DNA from: AC-37 sp036386455
GTDB taxonomy: Bacteria; Actinomycetota; Thermoleophilia; Solirubrobacterales; Thermoleophilaceae
Assembly: GCA_036386455.1 (NCBI GenBank)
Contig: DASVVS010000164.1
Location: 1-26,769, forward strand
Reading direction: 5' to 3'
DNA length: 26,769 bases
Part shown: positions 16,040 through 22,312 of the stretch, piece after piece
Layout: each line of letters opens with the position of its first letter
Position numbering within the stretch: position 1 is the stretch's first letter
Translations under genes and position numbers: made by a program
Notes under the pieces: model-generated
Databases searched by the model: none
What the model saw: only the letters and a program-made list of their open reading frames with translations
What the model was told of the DNA's origin: nothing

Positions 16040-16067
16040 GGGATTTCGCCCGCCCGCGCGAAACCCC
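16040..16067 (+). promoter_or_regulatory. Imperfect hairpin / inverted repeat in the sepF leader
   Basis: GGGATTTCGC (16040-16049) pairs with GCGAAACCCC (16058-16067) at nine of ten positions around an 8-nt loop. It lies 8 nt before the sepF ATG and covers the space where a Shine-Dalgarno should be. It could be an operator or an RNA element that sets SepF level. Confidence 0.4.
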
Positions 16068-16075
16068 ACGCGAAC

Positions 16076-16606
16076 ATGGCCTTCAGCGATCAATGGAACA
16101 GGGCGATGGTCTACTTCGGCCTTCGCGAGCCCGCCGAGGGGTACCACGACGAGCCCGAGCCCGAGCCGGAGCACGAGATAGAGGACCGCTACCGCGAGCG
16201 GCCGAACGTCCGTCGCCTGCAGAGCCGCCGCCGGCGTGACGAGTTCGACGACATCTTCGCCGACGAGCCGCCGCGCAGCGCCCGCGAGACGCGCGTGCTG
16301 CGCCCGGTCTCGAACGGCCGCAGCGAGTCCGTGCAGGTACACCTCGTCGTGCCGAAGAGCTTCAACGACGCCCAGCAGATCGCCGACCAGTTCAAGGAGA
16401 ACGTGCCGGTGATCCTCAACCTGCAGGGCACGGACACCGATCTCTCCAAGCGCCTGATCGACTTCGCGTCGGGCCTCACGTACGCGCTCGACGGCGGGAT
16501 GCAGCGGATCGCCGACAAGGTCTTCCTGCTCACGCCGCGCAACGTCGAGGTATCCGCCGAGGAGCGGGCGCGGCTGATCGAGAAGGGCTTCTTCAACCAG
16601 TCCTAG
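16076..16606 (+). CDS. sepF: Cell division protein SepF
   Basis: SepF tethers FtsZ to the membrane and is essential for septation in actinobacteria. The 176-residue protein begins with a short amphipathic helix (MAFSDQWNRAMVYFGL), the expected membrane-binding segment. An acidic Pro/Glu and Arg-rich linker follows (about 20-85), then the globular FtsZ-binding domain (about 86-176). Conserved pieces include VVPKSFNDAQQIAD, VILNLQ, RLIDFASGLTYALDG and FLLTP. It is followed by proC, yggT and lspA as in many actinobacteria, but ftsZ is not adjacent. A hairpin covers its stop codon. Confidence 0.96.
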   Translation: MAFSDQWNRAMVYFGLREPAEGYHDEPEPEPEHEIEDRYRERPNVRRLQSRRRRDEFDDIFADEPPRSARETRVLRPVSNGRSESVQVHLVVPKSFNDAQQIADQFKENVPVILNLQGTDTDLSKRLIDFASGLTYALDGGMQRIADKVFLLTPRNVEVSAEERARLIEKGFFNQS

Positions 16607-16623
16607 GGGCGGATCGCCGCCCC
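16606..16623 (+). terminator. GC hairpin spanning the sepF stop, possible terminator
   Basis: GGGGCGG-ATCG-CCGCCCC makes a perfect 7-bp stem whose first base is the last base of the sepF TAG. No U-tract follows. It lies immediately before a TATGCT box for proC, so it may separate sepF from proC transcription. Confidence 0.4.
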
Positions 16624-16625
16624 CA

Positions 16626-16638
16626 TATGCTGCGAGCC
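16626..16638 (+). promoter_or_regulatory. Putative -10 box for a leaderless proC transcript
   Basis: TATGCT at 16626-16631 is followed by 7 nt and the ATG at 16639. The ATG inside this box (16627) is the upstream alternative start of the same frame and is better read as promoter sequence. No -35 or Shine-Dalgarno stands out. Confidence 0.45.
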
Positions 16639-17394
16639 ATGCGAATCGGCTTCATCGGCGCGGGCAACATGGCGAGCGCGCTCGCGCGCGGCCTCGGCGA
16701 GCCGGCGCTCGTGTCCGACGTGGACCGGGCCAAGGCCGAGTCGCTCGCGGGCCAGATCGGCGGCCAGGCGCTCGAGTCGAACGTCGCCGTTGCCGAGGCG
16801 GCCGACGCCGTCTTCCTCTGCCACAAGCCCGCTCAGCTCGGGCCGGTGGCCGAGGAGCTGCGCGGCAGCGCGAAGGCGGTCGTGTCGATCCTCGGCGGCG
16901 TGCCGCTGGCGGACGTCGAGGCCGCCTACCCGGACCGGCCGGCCTACCGCCTGATGCCGAGCATCCCGGTCGAGGTGGGCCAGGGGGTTCTGCTCTACGC
17001 GCCGGGAAGCCGGGCGGCGGACGGGCCGGAGGCCGAGCTGCGGGCGCTGCTCGACCGGCTCGGGACGGTCGTGGAGATCGCCGAGGGGCTGATCGACGTG
17101 GGCACCGCGGTGATGAGCTGCGCGCCCGCCTTCCTCGCGCTCGTGGCCGAGGCGCTGGTGGACGCCGGCGTGAAGCACGGCCTGACCGAGCCGGTGGCGA
17201 GCCGCATGGCCGTCGAGACGATGGCCGGCACCGCGGCCGTGCTGCGCGAGTCGGACTACGACACGCGCGGGCTGCGGGTACGCGTGACCTCGCCGGGCGG
17301 CATGACCGCCAAGGGCCTCGCGGCGCTCGAGTCCGGCGGCGTGCGGGCGGCGTTCGAGCGTGCGGTGGCGGCGGCGTCGGGGGCCGAGCGATGA
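16639..17394 (+). CDS. proC: Pyrroline-5-carboxylate reductase (ProC)
   Basis: ProC reduces pyrroline-5-carboxylate to proline with NAD(P)H. The 251-residue protein opens with the Rossmann motif MRIGFIGAGNMASAL. It continues with FLCHKPAQ, LMPSIPVEVGQG, and the C-terminal helical dimer domain with VTSPGGMTAKGLAALE, which is the family signature. Gene neighbours sepF and yggT are usual. The ATG at 16639 is chosen because MRIGFIGAGNM is the standard start. The stop overlaps the yggT ATG. Confidence 0.94.
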   Translation: MRIGFIGAGNMASALARGLGEPALVSDVDRAKAESLAGQIGGQALESNVAVAEAADAVFLCHKPAQLGPVAEELRGSAKAVVSILGGVPLADVEAAYPDRPAYRLMPSIPVEVGQGVLLYAPGSRAADGPEAELRALLDRLGTVVEIAEGLIDVGTAVMSCAPAFLALVAEALVDAGVKHGLTEPVASRMAVETMAGTAAVLRESDYDTRGLRVRVTSPGGMTAKGLAALESGGVRAAFERAVAAASGAER

Positions 17395-17678
17395 GCCGCG
17401 CCGACGTGGCGGGCTACATCCAGACGCTGGTCATCGTCTACGTGATCCTGATCTTCATCCGCGTGATCATGAGCTACTTCACGCGGATCCCCTACAACCT
17501 GGTGCTGGACAAGGTCCTCACGTTCGTACGCGACGTGACGGACCCCTACCTGAACATGTGGCGCCGGATCCTCCCGATGGCCAAGCTGGGTCCGGCCGCG
17601 ATCGACCTCAGCCCGATGGTCGGCACGATCGTGCTCATCGTGGTGGGCAACATCGTCGCCTCGATCATCGCGGGCTGA
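17391..17678 (+). CDS. yggT: YggT family membrane protein
   Basis: This 95-residue protein has two hydrophobic stretches (about residues 10-30 and 72-93) separated by a conserved loop with TRIPYNLVLDKV and TDPYLNMWRRILPM, typical of YggT. The biochemical role is unsettled; the gene regularly sits beside division genes and has been linked to osmotic resistance and cell division. It starts by a 4-nt overlap with proC (ATGA) and is followed 7 nt later by lspA. divIVA, which often follows yggT in actinobacteria, is not present here. Confidence 0.92.
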   Translation: MSRADVAGYIQTLVIVYVILIFIRVIMSYFTRIPYNLVLDKVLTFVRDVTDPYLNMWRRILPMAKLGPAAIDLSPMVGTIVLIVVGNIVASIIAG

Positions 17679-17685
17679 CCCGGCG

Positions 17686-18135
17686 GTGGAGGGGAGGGGC
17701 CGCGCCTGGCGGCTCGCGGCCGTGGCCGCCGCGCTCGTGGTCGCCGCCGACCAGGCCCTCAAGCAGCTCGTGGTCGATTCGATCGCGCGCGGTGAGAGCC
17801 GCGACGTCTTCTTCGGCATCGACATCACGTACGTGCGCAACGAGGGGGTCGCGTTCGGAGCGCTCGGCGACGGCGGCCTGCTGGTGCTGGCGCTGACGGG
17901 CGGCGCCCTGCTGATGCTCACGCTCTACTTCGCATTCAACGCGCGCCGGCCGTGGCTGTGGCTGCCGGCGGGCGCGATCGCGGGCGGCGCGCTCGGCAAC
18001 CTCGCCGACCGGGCGCGGGAGGGGTCGGTGATCGACTACGTGGACCCCGTGCTGTGGCCTGCCTTCAACCTGGCCGACGCCGCGATCGTGATCGGGATCC
18101 TCGCGCTGCTGTACGTGGTGGAGGGGAAGCAGTGA
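17686..18135 (+). CDS. lspA: Lipoprotein signal peptidase (LspA)
   Basis: LspA is the membrane aspartyl protease that removes signal peptides from prolipoproteins after lipid attachment. The 149-residue protein has four hydrophobic helices. The conserved blocks are DQALKQLVV near residue 22, VRNEGVAFG, the catalytic Asp in GGALGNLADR, and the second catalytic Asp in FNLADAAI. The GTG at 17686 lies 7 nt after yggT. The next gene, rluD, overlaps its last codons, an arrangement (lspA-rluD) common across bacteria. Confidence 0.95.
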   Translation: MEGRGRAWRLAAVAAALVVAADQALKQLVVDSIARGESRDVFFGIDITYVRNEGVAFGALGDGGLLVLALTGGALLMLTLYFAFNARRPWLWLPAGAIAGGALGNLADRAREGSVIDYVDPVLWPAFNLADAAIVIGILALLYVVEGKQ

Positions 18136-19055
18136 TCCGCTTCACCGCCACCGCCGAGCAGGCCGGCGAGCGGCTCGACGTGGCCCTCGGCGCGATGGTC
18201 GGCTCGCGCTCCGCCGCGGCGCGGCTCATCGACGCCGGGCGCGTGACCGTGGACGGGCGCGCGCGGCCCAAGCGGCACCTGCTCGAGCCGGGCGAGGTGG
18301 TGGAGGCCGCGCCCGAGGACCCGCCCGAGCCCGGTGCCTCCGTCGAGGTGCCGTACGAGGTCGCCTACGAGGACGACCACGTGCTCGTGGTGGACAAGCC
18401 GGCCGGCGTGGTGGTGCACCCCGCGCCGGCCCATCCGACCGGCACCCTCGCCGAGGCGCTGGCCGGACGCGGCGCGGCCGGCGGCGACCCGTGGCGCCCC
18501 GGGATCGTGCACCGCCTCGACCGCGACACCTCGGGCCTGCTGGTGGTCGCCAAGTCCGACGCCGCCCACCGCGACCTCCAGGAGCAGCTGCGGCGCCGCG
18601 AGCTGCGGCGCGAGTACCTGGCGCTGGTCGAGGGGCGCCCGGACGCGCTCAGCGGCACGATCGACGTGCCGATCGGCCGCGACCGCCGCAACCGCACGAT
18701 CCACTCGACCCGCACCGACACGCCGCGCGAGGCGCGCACCCACTTCGAGATCGAGCGGGCGCTGCCGCGCACCACGCTCCTGCGCGTGCGGCTGGAGACC
18801 GGACGCACGCATCAGATTCGCGTGCACCTGGCCGCGATCGGCCACCCGGTGGTGGGGGACCCGGACTACGGCGGATCCGCGAGCGGGCAGCGAGTTGGGC
18901 TAACGCGCCAATTTCTACACAGCGCGACGATCGGGTTTAGCCATCCTGCGACGCGGGCACCAGTCGCGTGCGAGTCCAAACTACCCGTGGACCTGCTTCG
19001 CGCGCTCGAAGCAGCTGCACGGGAGCCAGTCTCCGAAGGGCCAGACGGAGGCTGA
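18132..19055 (+). CDS. rluD: RluD-type 23S rRNA pseudouridine synthase
   Basis: This RluA/RluD-family enzyme has 307 residues. An S4 RNA-binding domain lies at the N-terminus (about 1-65; GERLDVAL, RLIDAGRVTVDGR). The catalytic domain contains the conserved HRLDRDTSGLLVVAK with the catalytic Asp. RREYLALVEG and TGRTHQIRVHLAAIGHPVVGDPDYG follow. It likely modifies helix 69 of 23S rRNA, though family members differ in target. The GTG at 18132 overlaps the lspA stop and follows AGGGGAAG. The last ~55 codons (from about 18890) use A/T-ending codons much more than the rest of the gene while the protein stays family-like. Confidence 0.92.
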   Translation: MIRFTATAEQAGERLDVALGAMVGSRSAAARLIDAGRVTVDGRARPKRHLLEPGEVVEAAPEDPPEPGASVEVPYEVAYEDDHVLVVDKPAGVVVHPAPAHPTGTLAEALAGRGAAGGDPWRPGIVHRLDRDTSGLLVVAKSDAAHRDLQEQLRRRELRREYLALVEGRPDALSGTIDVPIGRDRRNRTIHSTRTDTPREARTHFEIERALPRTTLLRVRLETGRTHQIRVHLAAIGHPVVGDPDYGGSASGQRVGLTRQFLHSATIGFSHPATRAPVACESKLPVDLLRALEAAAREPVSEGPDGG

Positions 19056-19067
19056 AATAGAAATGGC

Positions 19068-19091
19068 ACGGGCGCCCTTCGGGGCGCCCGT
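19068..19091 (+). terminator. Strong UUCG-loop terminator after rluD
   Basis: ACGGGCGCCC-TTCG-GGGCGCCCGT is a perfect 10-bp stem closed by the very stable UUCG tetraloop, 12 nt after the rluD stop. The downstream TTCCTATTCC gives a pyrimidine-rich but imperfect U-tract. It separates the sepF-rluD unit from rpsB. Confidence 0.8.
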
Positions 19092-19130
19092 TCCTATTCC
19101 GGGGACCGTTTTCCGGCCTGCACCGGCCGC

Positions 19131-19162
19131 TTGCACGGCATCCAGGGCATCGGTCGTATGCT
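19131..19162 (+). promoter_or_regulatory. Candidate rpsB promoter
   Basis: TATGCT at 19157-19162 matches the -10 style used elsewhere in the window. TTGCAC at 19131-19136 resembles a -35, but the 20-nt spacing is longer than optimal. The start would fall near 19168-19170, leaving a leader of about 100 nt. Confidence 0.4.
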
Positions 19163-19169
19163 TGCGCGG

Positions 19170-19270
19170 CAAAGTCGTCTACCCCGACGGGTAACACGGC
19201 GCCGGCCCTGCCCAGCAGCCGCTGGGTCCCGGTGTCGCCGGCGGGCACCAACCGAATCAAGGAGAAGTCT
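19170..19270 (+). promoter_or_regulatory. Structured rpsB leader
   Basis: Within the leader, CGCCGGC (19200-19206) pairs with GCCGGCG (19237-19243). Inside it CCCAGC-AGCC-GCTGGG (19211-19226) forms a second stem. A smaller GTCG/CGAC hairpin lies at 19174-19187. S2 operons are often controlled by S2 binding its own leader; this structure may be such a site, but I do not recognise a named motif. The Shine-Dalgarno AAGGAG follows at 19259-19264. Confidence 0.4.
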
Positions 19271-20371
19271 TTGGCAACCCAGGTCGGCATCAGAGACCTG
19301 CTCGAGGCCGGGGTCCACTTCGGCCACCAGACAAGGCGCTGGAACCCGAAGATGCGCCGTTACATCTTCGGCGAGCGGGACGGCATCCACATCATCGACC
19401 TCCAGCAGACCGAGCGTCTGCTCGCGGAGGCGCAGGCGTTCGCCGCCAGCGTGGCCTCGCGCGGCGGCACGGTCCTCTTCGTGGGCACGAAGAAGCAGGC
19501 CCGCGACACGATCCAGGCGACCGCCGAGGCGGCCGGCATGCCCTACATCCACCTGCGCTGGCTGGGCGGCCTGCTGACGAACTTCCAGACGATCTCCAAG
19601 CGCACCAAGCGCCTGCACGATCTGCTCGACTGGACCGAGAACGGCACGCTCGACCTGCTGCCGACGCGCGAGCGCATCGCGGCGATCAACGAGCGCGAGA
19701 AGCTGATGACGAACCTCGGCGGCGTGCGCGACATGCAGCGCCCGCCGGACGCGATCTTCATCGTGGACCTCAAGACCGAGGAGATCGGCGTGCGCGAGGC
19801 CGTGCGCCTGAAGATCCCGATCATCGGGCTGGTCGACACGAACTGCGACCCGGGGCCGGTCACGTACGTGGTGCCCGGCAACGACGACGCGATCCGCTCG
19901 TGCAAGGTCATCATCGAGGCGATCGGGTCGGTCGTGCAGGAGAACTACTCGCGCTTCCGCGAGGAGGAGGAGCGCGCCCGCAAGGAGGCCGAGGAGAAGG
20001 CCCGCCGCGAGCAGGAGGAGCGCGAGAAGCGCGAGGCCGAGGAGCGCGCGCGCAAGGAGGCCGAGGAGGCAGCCGCCCGCGAGGCGGCCGCCCAGGAGGC
20101 CGCCGCGGCCGCCGCCACCGGCGACCAGCACGGCTCGCCCGCCGCCCCGAGCGAGGGCCAGCGCCCGGACCGCCCCGGCGGCGCCGAGGTGCGCCAGCAG
20201 ATGGAGGACCAGGGCCAGCGGCCCACCCGCGAGGCGGTCGAGCAGGCCGAGCGCGACAAGAAGGCGCCCCTCGACGAGCCGCCCAAGCGGCCGCGCGACC
20301 ACGAGGAGGCCGACGCAAAGGCTGCCGAGCAGCGCGAGGGGGCCCCGCGGCCCGACCAGGAGGTGGGCTGA
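19271..20371 (+). CDS. rpsB: Small ribosomal subunit protein S2 with long charged C-terminal extension
   Basis: S2 is an essential protein of the 30S subunit body. The core (residues 1 to about 226) matches the family: RDLLEAGVHFGHQ, RRWNPKM, FVGTKKQA, RWLGGLLTNFQTI, DAIFIVDLKTE, GLVDTNCDP and IPGNDDA-like VPGNDDAIRS. A further ~140 residues follow. First comes a Glu/Arg/Lys/Ala-rich likely coiled coil (227-282), then a Pro/Gln/Asp-rich, probably disordered tail. Total length is 366 residues against about 240-280 usually. The start is TTG at 19271, 6 nt after AAGGAG; the open frame continues upstream to a GTG at 19232, which would add non-conserved residues. An 18-bp repeat occurs inside the tail at 19979 and 20051. 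Confidence 0.95.
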   Translation: MATQVGIRDLLEAGVHFGHQTRRWNPKMRRYIFGERDGIHIIDLQQTERLLAEAQAFAASVASRGGTVLFVGTKKQARDTIQATAEAAGMPYIHLRWLGGLLTNFQTISKRTKRLHDLLDWTENGTLDLLPTRERIAAINEREKLMTNLGGVRDMQRPPDAIFIVDLKTEEIGVREAVRLKIPIIGLVDTNCDPGPVTYVVPGNDDAIRSCKVIIEAIGSVVQENYSRFREEEERARKEAEEKARREQEEREKREAEERARKEAEEAAAREAAAQEAAAAAATGDQHGSPAAPSEGQRPDRPGGAEVRQQMEDQGQRPTREAVEQAERDKKAPLDEPPKRPRDHEEADAKAAEQREGAPRPDQEVG

Positions 20372-20373
20372 CC

Positions 20374-20976
20374 ATGGCCGGGTTCACGGCTAAGGACGTG
20401 AAGACGCTCCGCGACCAGACCGGCGCGGGGATGATGGACTGCAAGCACGCGCTCGAGGAGTCGGACGGCGACATCGAGAAGGCCGTCGAGATCCTGCGCG
20501 TGAAGGGTCAGGCGCAGGCCGCCAAGCGCGGCGAGCGCCACGCCTCCGAGGGCACCGTGCAGAGCTACATCCACGCCAACGGGAAGATCGGCGTGCTGGT
20601 GGAGGTCGACTGCGAGACCGACTTCGTGGCCCGCAACGAGGACTTCACCGCGTTCGCCCGCGACATCGCCCTGCACGTGGCCGCGGCCAGCCCGCTCTAC
20701 GTGTCCGAGGACGAGGTGCCCGAGGAAGTGAAGGCGGCCGAGCTGCGGATCTACGAGGAGCAGGCCCAGGACAAGCCCGAGAACGTGCGCCCGAAGATCG
20801 CCGAGGGCCGGCTGCGCAAGTGGCTCGACGAGGTCGTGCTGCTGCGCCAGCCGCACGTGAACTCGGACAAGCACGAGGGCCGCACGATCGAGGAGCTCCG
20901 CGCGCAGACCGCCGCGAAGACCGGCGAGAACGTGGTCATCCGCCGCTTCCAGCGGTTCGCGGTCGGGGAGGGCTAG
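20374..20976 (+). CDS. tsf: Translation elongation factor Ts
   Basis: EF-Ts exchanges GDP for GTP on EF-Tu. The 200-residue protein is the short form seen in several phyla. The N-terminal UBA-like domain reads FTAKDVKTLRDQTGAGMMDCKHALEE-like, with GAGMMDCK and GDIEKAVEILRVKG. The core has GKIGVLVEVDCETDFVARNEDF, the classic EF-Ts signature, split here by quoted length. It begins 2 nt after rpsB, the usual pair, and ends 2 nt before the proposed pyrH start. Confidence 0.96.
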   Translation: MAGFTAKDVKTLRDQTGAGMMDCKHALEESDGDIEKAVEILRVKGQAQAAKRGERHASEGTVQSYIHANGKIGVLVEVDCETDFVARNEDFTAFARDIALHVAAASPLYVSEDEVPEEVKAAELRIYEEQAQDKPENVRPKIAEGRLRKWLDEVVLLRQPHVNSDKHEGRTIEELRAQTAAKTGENVVIRRFQRFAVGEG

Positions 20977-20978
20977 CC

Positions 20979-21743
20979 ATCACGGCCGGGGGGACCGGCT
21001 CGGAGGACCCGGGCGCCGGCGGCTCGGGCGAGCCGGCCTTCCGCCGGATCCTCCTCAAGCTCTCGGGCGAGGCCCTCATGGGCGAGCTCGAGTACGGCGC
21101 CGACAAGGACCGCATCGCCGCGATCGCCGCGCAGGTCAAGCACGTGGCCACCCGCGGGGTGGAGGTGGCGGTCGTGGTCGGCGGCGGCAACATCTACCGC
21201 GGCCTGAAGGGGGCGGCCGACGGCATGGACCGCGCCACCGGCGACTACATGGGGATGCTCGCCACGGTGCTGAACGCGCTGGCGATACAGGACGCGCTCG
21301 AGAAGCAGGGGGCGGTCACGCGCGTGCTGTCGGCGATCGAGGTGTCCGAGGTGGCCGAGCCGTACATCCGCCGCCGCGCAATGCGCCACCTGGAGCGCGG
21401 CCGGATCGTGATCTTCGCCGCGGGCACCGGCAACCCGTTCTTCACCACCGACACGGCCGCGGCGCTGCGCGCGCTCGAGATGCACGCCGAGGTGCTCCTG
21501 ATGGCGAAGAACGGCGTGGAGGGCGTCTACACGGCCGACCCGCGCACCGACCCGGACGCGCGCTTCATCGACACGATCACCCACCGCGAGGCGCTCGAGC
21601 AGGGCCTCGAGGTGATGGACTCGACCGCGCTCTCGCTCTGCATGGACAACGAGCTTCCGATCCACGTCTTCAACATGAACGACGAGGGCAACATCGACCG
21701 GATAGTGTGCGGCGAGCGAGTGGGGACGCTGGTGTCGACATGA
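20979..21743 (+). CDS. pyrH: UMP kinase (PyrH) with apparent AUC start codon
   Basis: PyrH phosphorylates UMP to UDP. The conserved body begins FRRILLKLSGEALMG and includes VVGGGNIYRG, DYMGMLATVLNALA, GTGNPFFTTDTAAALRA, MAKNGVEGVYTADPR and LPIHVFNM. Between the tsf stop and this body the frame has no ATG, GTG, TTG or CTG. The nearest upstream GTG (20820) lies deep inside tsf, and the next ATG (at LMGEL) falls after the essential KLSGEA motif. ATC at 20979 stands 2 nt after the tsf stop and 7 nt after GGGGAGGG (20964-20971), so it is the best start. It gives 254 residues with a ~24-residue Gly-rich lead, a feature also seen in other actinobacterial PyrH. A base error in ATG remains possible. 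Confidence 0.93.
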   Translation: MTAGGTGSEDPGAGGSGEPAFRRILLKLSGEALMGELEYGADKDRIAAIAAQVKHVATRGVEVAVVVGGGNIYRGLKGAADGMDRATGDYMGMLATVLNALAIQDALEKQGAVTRVLSAIEVSEVAEPYIRRRAMRHLERGRIVIFAAGTGNPFFTTDTAAALRALEMHAEVLLMAKNGVEGVYTADPRTDPDARFIDTITHREALEQGLEVMDSTALSLCMDNELPIHVFNMNDEGNIDRIVCGERVGTLVST

Positions 21744-22309
21744 CCGAAGGGATCATCGGAGACTTCCTCGACGACGCGGGGGAGCGCATGAAGAAGTCGG
21801 TGGAGGCGACGCGTCACGAGTTCGGGACCGTCCGCACCGGCCGCGCCTCGCCGGCCCTGGTCGATCGCGTGAACGTGGACTACTACGGGGCGGTCACGCC
21901 GCTCAAGCAGCTCGCGTCGATCTCCGCGACGGAGGCACGGCTCCTGACGATCACGCCGTACGACAAGTCCTCGATCAAGGCGATCGAGAAGGCGATCCTC
22001 GAGTCCGACGTGGGGCTCACGCCGTCCAACGACGGCAACGTGATCCGGCTCCAGATCCCGGAGCTGACCGAGGAGCGCCGGCGCGATCTCGTGAAGGTGG
22101 CGCGGCGGATCGCGGAGGACGGCCGCGTGGCGATCCGCAACGTGCGCCGCGACGTGATGCACGACCTCCGCGAGCTGAAGGAGGCGGGCGAGGTCGGGCA
22201 GGACGACGAGCGCCGCGCCGAGCAGGAGCTCCAGAAGCTGACCGACGACCGGGTCGGGGAGCTCGACGAGGCCCTCGCGGCCAAGGAGAAGGACATCCTC
22301 GAGGTCTAG
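21740..22309 (+). CDS. frr: Ribosome recycling factor
   Basis: RRF splits post-termination ribosomes together with EF-G. The 189-residue protein has the expected three-helix and beta-domain layout. Clear motifs are RTGRASPALVDRVNVDYYG, TPLKQLASI, IEKAILESDVGLTPSNDG, IRLQIPELTEERRRDL and VAIRNVRRDVM. The ATG overlaps the pyrH stop by 4 nt (ATGA), the common pyrH-frr arrangement. Confidence 0.97.
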   Translation: MTEGIIGDFLDDAGERMKKSVEATRHEFGTVRTGRASPALVDRVNVDYYGAVTPLKQLASISATEARLLTITPYDKSSIKAIEKAILESDVGLTPSNDGNVIRLQIPELTEERRRDLVKVARRIAEDGRVAIRNVRRDVMHDLRELKEAGEVGQDDERRAEQELQKLTDDRVGELDEALAAKEKDILEV

Positions 22310-22312
22310 GGC

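Noticed and set aside
14179..16077. A 632-codon minus-strand frame over the MBL and alpha/beta hydrolase genes
   Set aside because: It is a low-complexity antisense shadow of two genes with intact catalytic motifs in other frames.
16627..16638. ATG at 16627 as the proC start
   Set aside because: It lies inside the TATGCT box, and the Rossmann motif normally begins at the MRIGFIG start at 16639.
19232..19270. GTG at 19232 as the rpsB start
   Set aside because: It adds 13 non-conserved residues encoded by the structured leader; TTG at 19271 follows a good AAGGAG and gives the usual S2 N-terminus.
19056..19270. A tRNA or small RNA gene between rluD and rpsB
   Set aside because: I find no cloverleaf or CCA end; the region is explained by a terminator, a promoter and a leader.
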